Shown piece by piece: positions 47,601 through 59,600 of a stretch of DNA of 64,000 nucleotides. The position numbers were made by a program, and so were the translations under genes. The stretch covers positions 4,068,248 through 4,132,247 of the forward strand of contig NC_049979.1 of assembly GCF_000003815.2 (NCBI RefSeq), read 5' to 3'. The notes under the pieces were generated by a model. It did not search any database and was not told the DNA's origin. It was given only the letters and a program-made list of their open reading frames with translations. The stretch's first letter is position 1. Every line of letters starts with the position of its first letter. This DNA is from Branchiostoma floridae. Its lineage: Eukaryota > Chordata > Leptocardii > Amphioxiformes > Branchiostomatidae.

Positions 47601-50600
47601 TTGTGGCCTTGATGTCCTGTCAGACCGCCTAAAGAAAATAGCTTCACCTTGTGTGTTGAATGCTTCATCAGCAGAGTACGCTTATTACTCTGTGACACTG
47701 GAGGGTAACCTCCAGTAACAGAGTATTGTAATCACTTTGTGCGTTGAGTGTTCGCACCTGTATCTCAATGTTCCGTATGCCGCAATCGCATGTGGATTGG
47801 CATGTCGCCTGTACTCGGTTAGGAAATGATGCACGTTATTTTTTTTTTGCCGAAGCTGTTTTTATTTTGGATGTAATAATTTCAGTTTTCACCCCTACGT
47901 CTTCGGTATATTGGTCCAGGTCTTCGTTATGATCGTGCTTGTGGTCATTGGATATCGTCAAGCAGATGTTGTCTTCGTCGAAAATTGACAACAGCTGTGC
48001 TACCTCGTACCCGGGAAAAGTAGGCATTTGATTGACAGGGGTCTTTAAAGGAACATAAAAGCTGGTTCTCAATGTGCCAGGAAGATAACTATATTCCAGA
48101 ACAGCTGTTGGAGATGAACTCTGCGATAAGGTTTTGTCAACAACTCGGGAATAAGCAGATACTAACGTAAATACACAATTTTAACCCACTGAACCCACTC
48201 CCAGGTGTCTACACTCTATGCAGACGCAGACTTAGCGATAAGGGGCCAGAATATGTACAAGGACAGAGGCGGTTATTTAGGTACAAGGCTCATGTCCCTA
48301 ATCAGAGCTTAACATACAAGTCAAGCAGGGTGGTGGCATTGTGACGATCTCCACGCAGACGTTGGGAAAAATCGTAACTATTTGTAGCAGGAACGATTTG
48401 CACTAGCACGTACCATATCAAGAGCCCGTTTCTACACATGAATTCTGGACCAGTGTTAATTTTCGCATTTGTTGTCGTTCGTTTGAGACGCTGATTTTGC
48501 TGTTCATGCGTACAGGACTGTGGAAGTGAGTTTAAATTTGGAAGTGATAGGTATGTTAGCTTTTAAGTAAGTTTTTGGCAAAGGCGATGATGTGTTCTGT
48601 ATGCGATATAAACACCGAGTCATACACCACAGAAAACATCACAACCAACACAAACCATAGTTAGGTCACAGAGTATGTTACCTACGGTCACTTGTTTTGT
48701 TTAGACTAACAACATTTCTCCATGTTTGCAGGAGTCCATCCTGACCTGGAGGTTTGCTAGAGAGGGCTTAGTTGTTAATGTTAGAGGTTAGGGGTTAGGG
48801 TTAGTATGTTTTTACTAAGAATATTCTCTATGTTTGCAGGAGTCCATCTCGACCTGCAGGTTTGCCCAGAGAGCAGGTAGGCCATTGGACTCGATATGGC
48901 GAAACGCGAAGCGCGAACATCGCCATATAGGGGCGAAACGCGCGGCGCATATCGCCACCGGGGGGCTAAAAGCGAGTTCTCGATTTTCTCCCCCTGAAAG
49001 CGGTAGCGCGAAGTGTAATACAAATCATGTGCTAATCATCGCGCTTAGCGCCATCACGGGATGAAACGTGACATCTCGATTTTCTCCCCCTGGATACGGC
49101 AACGCGAAGCGTAATGCAAAACCCGCATTGACAACCAGTTACGAATTTGTCCACCGTTTACATTTTTTACGAAACACGTATCGTAATTGGTTTGTTTGCC
49201 CTTCTTATACATGTCCTTATACCATGTCCTTTCCCGTCTTTCTGGACGCCTTCCCCACATGCGATTCCCTGTTTCATTTTCGTTCAGACGATGTACGTGT
49301 GTAAAATCACATGTGTTAATTTTTCCTATTAATTACCCATAATAACGTATGTGTTATGTTACTAATTTGAGGATTGTAAAATAACCTATACAAATGATGA
49401 TACCGGTGCTTGTGATTCTGTTGTTAGACGCCGGCGACGCACACAGTTTTGTGGGCATCCTGTACGGATCCGCCAATAAGACGACATCCAATATCCCTTC
49501 AAAGTGTATATTTAGATTGATACCCCCTTCTTATCACTTTTGTTTTAAAACACTACCCATGTACAAAAATGTACCAGTTAAAGGGAGAAAACAATGTTTG
49601 GTGCATTTCCTACGAGGCACACAAATATTTCCTTCTACCGACAACTGATGCTAGACCGTCATGCATTGCATGACAATAGGAAGTGCTGTCAAAATTGATT
49701 GATTTTGCGGTCGGCGCGGCACATATGATAGTAGATCAAAGGACCGCCGCCCAGTACAACTCTGATGTAGCGAACTTCTGACGTTCTGTATTGGAATTCC
49801 CACGATTTAGGGGACATTCTAATAGTAATAGCTGGGGGAGAATCAAATAAACTTTTTTTTCAAAAGTTGAGTAATTTGACCAGCTTCCTTTGTATATAGC
49901 AATACATACATAAAAATATGTAGCAACATTTAACAACCGTATGAATTATCTAAATTGGCATTTTGTCTGCTTCAATAACTTAACCAGGATAATCACCCGT
50001 GAGACCTTTATCCCCTATAAATATTGACCTTCCCAATTTTTACCGGCTACGCTCAGAAGACTTTAGAAGAAGAACCAAACCAAACCGAACGATAATGTAT
50101 AAACGGTTTTGTATTACGCTTCGCGTTGCCGCATCCAGGGGGAGAAAATCGAGATGTCGCGTTTCACCCCGTGATAGCGCTAAGCGCGATGATTAGCAAA
50201 TGATTTAATTACGCTTCGCGCTACCGCTTTAAGGGGGAGAAAATCGAGAACTCGTTTTTAGCCCCCCGGTGGCGATATGCGCCGCGCGTTTCGCCCCTAT
50301 ATGGCGATGGTCGCGCTTCGCGTTTCGCCATATCGAGTCCAAGAGCCTACCTCCAGAGAGGGCTTAGTTGTTAGGGTTAGAGGTTAGGGGTTAGTGTTGT
50401 TTGTACTAACAGTATTCTCTATGTTTGTACTAAGAGTTTGCACTAAGGATATTCTCCATGTTTGCAGGAGTCCATCTCGACCTGCAGATTTGCCCAGAGA
50501 GTTGCTCTCATCAAGAACGATGCTCTGCTCAACGAGGAGGTGGATCCTAAACTGGTGGGTATAACAGCGGGACAGGCGCACCTCTGATGCAGGGTTGGAC

Positions 50601-53600
50601 AAGTTTTCTAAAATTCACTTGTCCTATCGGGCGAGTACACACAAAAACTAGTTACCTGGACCAACTTTTCACTTGCCTGAAATTTAAATGACACTTTTCT
50701 ATGTATTTTCACTTCCAGCGATGGAATTCTTATTATTGGCTCTCTATGTCGAGCAATGCTTCATGTCACGACTGTGAAAGGTAGCAAATATATCGAAATC
50801 TCTGTCGAAGGAAAAAATCTTGCTTGCCCGGTGGGGCAAGTGGGGTAGGACATGCGCTTGCCCGATCAGCACTTTCACTTGCCCTGGACAATAGGGCTAG
50901 TGGACTCGTCCAACCCTGAGATACCTTCTCAACCACCAGTCTCCATCCTAGGGTTTTACTCTGATGTTAAACTGTAATTTAAATACTGTGCAAACAGTGG
51001 TGGCAAAGATACTTGAAGAAGGGTAGTATCAACCCTGCAAATTTTGAAGACTTAACCTATAGCTACAGTTGACATCTCAAGATTAGAAACTGGATAGAAT
51101 AGCTACAAGCTGAGGCATAGAGAACAACAACAGGACTTGCCTCTGCACCAGTAGACTGGCCTAACTCTAAGAGTGTCTGTCCACCATACCACTGTACATT
51201 GTGTCTGTTCACTGATTTCATTGGAGCTAAACTGGTTGATTCGATTTGATTTATTTATTTTGCACATTTTTAAAAAGACAACATAAACCAAATTAAAGGA
51301 AGCAACAAAACGTGCAGGGGGAGAAAAAAGCCATGTGGCTTGTACATGCTCTTCCCCTGTCAAAATTTAATAATCATGATACAATTTAACAACTCATAAA
51401 GTAATAAAGATTGAATAGATATGAAAATTATACATTAAACAATGATATAACACAGTGCATTATCATGCCCAATTAACAAAATGGAACAAAATGATGATAG
51501 TTCAATAATGGTTTAAGATCACTTCTATGTCCTGAGAAGTTAACAAAGATGCAAATTGAATCCTCTTCAGATGGTTCTGAGACTGAAGAAGGAGATCGTG
51601 GAGCTGAAGGACCAGTTGTCGCTGGCAACGGGGGAACAGCCGACGGACGAGCTTTCTGGGGAGGAGACAGACAGGTGAGGACAGCACATCCTCCTACACA
51701 TATAAATATTACCCTTATATATGCGAGATCCCTTTTGAAAACTGAAAGGTCTATTTTCTGATTGAGGTATGTGGGTTAGGGTTAGGGTGGGTTAGGTGAG
51801 AGTTAGGTTGTCGGTTAGGATGTTTCAGGCTGTGATGTATAGGTTATAATGTGTTTTGGTGTTTGTGTTTCCCCAGACTACACCAGATAGTCCGTGGGTT
51901 GGGGTTAGAGTGTGTTAGGTGAGGGTTAGGTTGTGGGTTAGCATCTTTCAGGTTGTGATGTTTGTGTTTCCCCAGACTGCACCAGATGGTGCATGGGTAA
52001 GTGGGTTGGGGTTAGGGTGAGGGTTAGGTTATGGGTTATGTTGTGGGCTTTGACTTAGGCTGTGGGTTAGGGTGTGGGTTATGGTGTGGGTTATGGTGTG
52101 GGTTAGGTTGTTTCAGGTTGTAATGTATTTTGATGTTTATGTTTCCCCAGACTAAACCAGATGGTGCGTGGGTACGTGGAGGACACAGACCCAGATGCCA
52201 CACTGCCCGTCGGAGCTGACATGAGGAAAATCAACGAATGTTTCAGAATATTTAAAGTGAGTAACTATCCAGTTGCCTGTCATGACTGACTGCTTTTTGG
52301 CAAAGATCTGTCATTGATGATGAAAGTGCCATGTTCCAACCCTGCCGTTGACAGCGACTAGTTCTGGAGAGGTATGCTGTCATAACTTTGTTTACCGGCT
52401 AAGAGCAATCCATAACTCAAAGAATTCTCAGAATTCAAAGTAACCAAACTGAATGATACGTCGTCGATGAAGGCTAGACATCCAAGTACTAAGATACGCC
52501 AAAAGACGTTTCAGACAGTCACTTTCGTCATTGACACTGATGTTTTCGTCAATGTGACTGACAAAAGACTCCTGATAGCTGTCTGAAATGTCTGACCGTT
52601 TCCCAAATCATATCCAGTTGCTTGAGCAACTACTTTCTTGCAATGATCTGTTACCGACAATGAAAGTTCCATTGTATTGTCCCTGCCGTTGACAAAAACT
52701 GGTTCTGATGAGGCATGCTATCATAACTCTGTTTACCGGCTAAAAGCAATCCATAACTCAAAGAGTTCTCAGAATTCAAAGTAACCAAAGATCTGTTAAC
52801 ATTGCTGACATGTGACATGTTCTGTCCCTGCCGTTGACAGAGACTGGTTCTGGAGAGGCATGCTGGGAAGCACGGAGGCGTGAGTAACGGAGCTGTGGAG
52901 GAGGAGGAGGAACCGTCCGTCAGTGAGGACAGCGGGCTCGGCAGCGCACCCTCCACGGCAGGGTCAGCCGAGGTCAAGAAACTCAAGGACCTGCTGCAAC
53001 AGCGAGACAACGAGATCAGTATCCTTCGCATGGCTTTGACTTTGACTTTATTTGGATCCAACATTAGGTTGACATTTCTGTTAACTATTCTTCCTGTGGT
53101 CCTACACATGAAGTACATCACTACGATATCACATGACAGGGATACTAAACTAAAATACATCAGATTTAGATAAAATGAGATTAGTATCCTTCGTATGGCT
53201 GACTGAAGGGAATGTTAAAACTTAATGAAAGCTTCATATTTCACAGGAATTTCGACAATTTACGACAATTTTTGTTTCCAGATCAGCCCACTGGTTAGGT
53301 GTTTTATCGAGACAATTCTAGGTGGGAAGGTGGCCTTGTGGTGGGGGTTATATTGAGTTTGAAACTATACTTTCTTTGTTTGAATCCCTAGCAGGCCCCA
53401 AGTATTTCATCACATGACTCAAATGAAAATAAACTTTGGTAAGGGATATCATCTCAGATAGGACATACAGCAGGTGCCCAATGTTTAAAGACAGCCACAC
53501 CTCAAGCACGATAAAGATCCCACCACACTTATCATAAACAGAAGGGGTGTATCAGTGGATGAAACCTTACAGTCTGGTCTTGCGCAGTTTGTACTTGCTG

Positions 53601-56600
53601 CGCAAAACTGGGGTGTTGTGCCTGAAGGTGGTTTCTTCTTCTTCTTTGCGATTCAAGGACAATCACGTCCTGGGAAACAAGGTGCAGCTTGTGTGGCAGG
53701 TGGTGGTGCACAAAACGAAACAAAAACGAATTGAAAAATAAAGTGAGCTAAGCTGAGCAACTATGTTCAACAAAAGGGGGCCCTACAGCTGGGTTTTGGC
53801 GGGGAGGCCAAGGTGACTAGCCTCGCCCGGTTTACTAGTTATGCAAAACTGGTGTTTATTGCCCCTTGACCCTCGACCCCCAGACATCCTGGTGAACATG
53901 CTGAAGAAGGAGAAGAAGCGGGCGCAGGACGCGGCGCTGATGCTCGAGGAGCGGGGCATACCATTCAGCACGGGGGAGGGGACGCAGCCCAACGGGCCGG
54001 GCAGACCGCCCTCCTCCAGGAGCAAGCACAGAAACAGGTGAACTGTGGCAGCATCTACACAGTTTTGATTGTCATTATCATATCTTTAGTTGCAAAGTTT
54101 AAGCTTTGTCCCAACACAAAGAAAGGAACTCACCATAAAGTTGGGTTAGAACAAAGCTTAAACTTTACAACTATGGATTCTACCAACAAAGATGATCTTC
54201 CATTCGAATATTATCGCATCTTGTCCTGCTGAATCCAGTCCTGGGCCTTCTGGCAGGCCTCAAACAGCTCCCAATTCGTGTTAAAACTTAGGGCCTTGAA
54301 AAAGACAAAGAATGCTTGTTCTATGTCAATGAAGGTGAGACAACTATGTAATAAGATATGCCAAATAGCAGTTACTCATAAGATAAGCAACTGGAAATTC
54401 ATACCCTTTAATAGGCTAATTGGAAGGGTACAATCAGTAAAAAGGTAACAAGTAACTATTCTGTAGGTATATCTTATATTTCTACATACATTACTGGGTG
54501 TGTGTGACTTTTTCTTTATGATTACTGCTTGCACTCCAGTTGTTTGAGCCCTTGTTGTTGGCTGTCGTAGGGAGGAAAGGTCCAGAGAGAGTGTGAGCGT
54601 CAGCAGAAGTCTCAGCCAGCCAGATTCAAGGGAAAAGGAGACCACGCCTCCGTACTCACAGAGCACGACTGTACGACTCAGGAAAATAGGTACGTACACA
54701 GGGCACATTCTGGTTGTCTTCTTGCAGGCAACAGTATAGTTGATGCCTGAATTATTTCCTTGTTTCCTTTTCTTTGCAAATAAAAGTGCATTGTACTCTA
54801 TATCTTAATATCTCTGCGGGAAAGGAGTTTTTTTATCTGTGCTATCATTATTAGTTTGCAGTTTAAACGGTTCTGCAGTACTGCAGAAAAACAATAGAAA
54901 TGTTCATTCATATTGTTATGAATTCACATTTGAGAGGCCAGCCTGAAAACTTTGAAAACAAAACATTTCAAGATTAAAAAAAAAAATTACAGAACATCGT
55001 CAGAAGTTAGCTGCAGTTCATAAACAGGGTGGTAGGTGTCATTGCTGCGTGGTTGTGTTCCAGGAGGGGAGATGTCCGTGGGCAGGCAGGAGGCGTTTGA
55101 GATTTTCAAGCGGGACTACGAACACAGCGTCACCGTCGATGACCAGAAGGGTCTGCTCAAACAAAGGTAACGTACTAACAAACTAACTAACTAAGGCAGG
55201 TCAGACTGACTAACTAACTAACAGAAGGGTCTGCTCAAACAAAGGTAACGTACCAACAAACTAACTAAGTAGTGCAGGTTGGACTAACTAACTAACTAAC
55301 TAAAAGAAGGGACTGCTCAAACAAAGGTAACGTACCAACAAACTAACTAAGTAGTGCAGGTTGGACTAACTAACTAACTAACTAAAAGAAGGGACTGCTC
55401 AAACAAAGGTAACGTACCAACAAACTAACTAAGTAGTGCAGGTTGGACTAACTAACTAACTAACTAAAAGAAGGGACTGCTCAAACAAAGGTAACGTACC
55501 AACAAACTAACTAAGTAGTGCAGGTTGGACTAACTAACTAACTAACTAAAAGAAGGGACTGCTCAAACAAAGGTAACGTACCAACAAACTAACTAAGTAG
55601 TGCAGGTTGGACTAACTAACTAACTAACTAAAAGAAGGGACTGCTCAAACAAAGGTAACGTACCAACAAACTAACTAAGTAGTGCAGGTTGGATTAACTA
55701 CTAGTAACTAACTAACTAAAAGAAGGGTCTACTCAAACAAACTAACTAACCCTTGGCTAGTTAGACAATTCTCGCTGTGTGTTTCACTGATAGATTGACA
55801 TGAATGATGGGAATTTGGTTACATTTGCCAGGTGGCTAGATTGGAATACAAGGTTTAACATACTTTGGGAATACTCATTTTACATTTTCAAGAAAAGTTG
55901 TTCAGATTTTGGTGTTGTTTCCTTGCAGATACTCAGAGGCAAAACAGCTGGGAGAGAAAGTCAACTCCTCCAGGGTGCAGATCAGTGAGTAACCTCAGCT
56001 TCTGTTTCTAGTTAGATTTTTTTTTACTTACACATCTACCATTGGGACAAAGTAAACAAATACATGTACTTTGTTGATGAGGGTTGGACTCAGAGAAAAG
56101 ACAGTCACAGAAGAAAGACAGGATGCTGACTGAAACATCTGACTGTTTTCAAACCTTATCTCGTAACTTTGTCTGAGTAAAGAAATTCTTGTGTCTTTTA
56201 AATTATCTTAGAACGTCACTTGTGTACACTGACAAGACGTCAGATTGGGACACCAGACATCACCAACACAGGGAGGATCATTCTGTATATCAGCATGAAT
56301 ACTGGCACATATTTTTTCTAGCTTCCCCCAGTCAAGTGCTACCTTCCCTGTTACATTAGATATACTTTCCGCAGAATGTATGCAAAGTGTATATACTTTT
56401 AAGTGATACTACACATGTCCCAACCCGTCTCAGTCCTGACTGTTTGTTTGTTTCAGATCATGTAAAGAGTCTGATCCAGCAGCACAGAATGGCCAGGGCA
56501 GCCCAGGGTATCAGCGATGATGTTGGGTTCTCGGAGGAGCCAGATGAGGAGGAGCAGCACCTGAGGCAGCAGATGGAGGACGAGAAGGCCAGGTGAGGTT

Positions 56601-59600
56601 AGGGGTTAAAGGTTAGGGGTTAGAGGTTAGGGGTTAGGGGAGCCAGATGAGGAGCAGCAGCACCTGAGGCAGCAGATGGAGGACGAGAAGGCCAGGTGAG
56701 GTTAGGGGTTAGAGGTTAGGGGTTAGGGTTTAGAGGAGCCAGCTGAGGAGGAGCAGCACCTGAGGCAGCTGATGGAGGACGAGAAGGCCAGGTGAGGTTA
56801 GGGGTTAGAGGTTAGAGGTTAGGGGTTAGAGGAGCCAGATGAGGAGGAGCAGCACCTGAGGCAGCAGATGGAGGACGAGAAGGCCAGGTGAGGTTAGAGG
56901 TTAGGGGTTAGAGGAGCCAGATGAGGAGGAGCAGCACCTGAGGCAGCAGATGGAGGATGAGAAGGCCAGGTGAGGTTAGAGGTTAGGGGTTAGAGGAGCC
57001 AGATGAGGAGGAGCAGCACCTGAGGCAGCAGATGGAGGACGAGAAGGCCAGGTGAGGTTAGAGGTTAGGGGTTAGAGGTTAGGGTTAGAGGAGCCAGATG
57101 AGGACCTGAAGCAGCAGATGGAGGACGAGAAGGCCAGGTGAGGTTAGAGGTTAGGAGTTAGAGGTTAGGGGTTAGAGGTTAGGGTTAGAGGAGCCAGATG
57201 AGGAGGAGCAGCACCTGAGGCAGCAGATGGAGGACGAGAAGGCCAGGTGAGGAAATAAAGACAGAGTTTGAACACCTGTAGCAGGCATCTGTCCACCTTG
57301 ACAGATGATAGTAACACTCTGAATTAAGGCCATTTACAATGTCTTTGTAGTAGCCTGGTATCCAGCTGTATTATAGCTCCGAGTCTCTTCTGTCCTCTAC
57401 GCAAATATTTGCGTAGTGGACAGAAGAGTCTCGGGAGCTATACAGAAGAGACTCGGGAGCTACAATATGGCTGGTACCAGGCTATCTTTGTAGGCCAATG
57501 CTCGCGGGGCAATCGTGGCCACAATTTGGGCACAAGAAGTCAGAGTTTTCAAGTTGCTGTCTCTCTTTACATTTCTGTTGTCTTAAATTTTGAACACCTG
57601 TACACTGCAATTTAATGCAAATGCATTTATTTTTGGGGTGGGTCTAGTTTGCATTAGGGGAGTAACGGAGGTTTTCTCAGTGTAATTCATAGTTTTCTCA
57701 ATGTAATTCACAGTTTTCTCAGTGTAATTCACATGCAGTTTTCTCAATGTAATTCAGTTTCCTCAGCGTAATTCACAGTTTTCTCAGTGTAATTTTTGGC
57801 CATTTGACATCACACCAAATCTATAGATATCTCCATTGAGATACAATTTCATCTTTTCCACTTCAGCTACAAGGTGACGTTTAACCGCCTGCGGGTTCTG
57901 AAGACGGAGATCGAGCACCTGCAGCACCTGCTGGAGAAGGCGCGGCTGCAGATGCAGAAGGACTTCGAGCTCTGGTGGGCGGAGCAGACCGTCAACGCCC
58001 ACGCTCCGGTAGGTTCCTTATACAAACAAACACCGTCAACGCTCACACTCTGGTAGGTTCCATACAAACAAACAAACACTTCAACGCTCACACTCCAGTA
58101 GGTTTCATACAAACAAACAAACACCGTCAACGCTCACACTCTGGTAGGTTCCATACAAAGAAAACAAATAAACAAATAATTGAACCCTTAAAGACCGTCA
58201 ACGTTCACACTCCTGTAGGTTCCATACAAACAAACAAACAAACAAACAATCAAACCCTTACAGACCGTCAACGCTCACACTCCGGTGGGTTCCAAACAAA
58301 CAAACACAGTCAACGCTCACACTCCAGTAGGTTCCATACAAACAAATAAATAAACAAACTCTTACAGACCGTCAATGCACACACACCGGTTGGTTGCAAA
58401 CAAACAAACAAACAATCAAACCCTTACAGACCGTCAACGATCACACTCCAGTTGGTCCATACAAACAAACAAACAATCAAACCATTACAGACCGTCAACG
58501 TTCACACTCCGGTAGGTTCCATACGTTGTCAAACAAACAAACAAACAAACAATCAAATTCTAACAGACTGCCAACGATCACACTCCTGTAGGTTCCATAC
58601 AAACGAATAAATAAACAAACCCTTACAGACCGTCAACGATCACACTCCAGTTGGTCCATACAAACAATCAAACCATTACAGACCGTCAACACACACTTCG
58701 GTAGGTTCCATACAAACAAACAAACAAACAATTGAACACTTACAGACTGTCAACGCTCACACTCCGGTAGGTTCCGTACAAACAAACAAACAAAAAAGCA
58801 AACCCTTACAGACCGTCAACGATCACACTCCAGTTGGTCCATACAAACAAACAATCAAACCCTTACGGACCGTCAACGCACACTTCGGTAGGTTCCATAC
58901 AAAGAAACAAAAAAACAAACCCTTACAGACCGTCAACGCTCACACTCCAGTAGGTTTCATACAAACAAACAAACACCGTCAACGCTCACACTCTGGTAGG
59001 TTCCATACAAACAAACAAACAAAAAAACAAACCCTTACAGACCTTCAACACTCACCTCCGGTAGGTTCCATACAAACAAACAAACAATCAAACCCTTACA
59101 GACCGTCAACGCTCACACTCCGGTAGGTTTCATACAAATAAACAATCAAACCCTAACAGACTGCCAACGCTCACACTCCGATAGGTTTCATACAAACAAA
59201 CAAACAAAAAAACAAACCCTTACAGACCGTCAACGATCACACTCCGGTAGGTTTCATACAAACAAACAAACAAACCCTTACAGACCGTCAACGATCACAC
59301 TCAGGTATGTTCTATACAAACAAACAAACAATCAAAACCTTTGAAACTAACGTCCGCCGACATGATATCCCCAAATACCTTTTTTTTAAAGAACGGATAT
59401 AGGTTACCCAACAGATAAAGGTGAACTAGTGTTACCTCCTTTTATGCCTTCTACATGTATGTTGATAGTTTACCAGCAGTGCATAACACAGCTCATCCTA
59501 GTCCGTAAACTACCTTATAGTCAGCAGTGCTTTCATAGAGACAGTCTCTGTAGATCTAAAAGTAGTGTTTTTCCCTTCCCATTCCCAGAAACCCCCTCAG

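Noticed and set aside
57975-58591. QTNK-rich frames after exon 20
   Set aside because: Translation of the intron 20 array (AAAC linker), interrupted by stops and outside the KIF6 phase.
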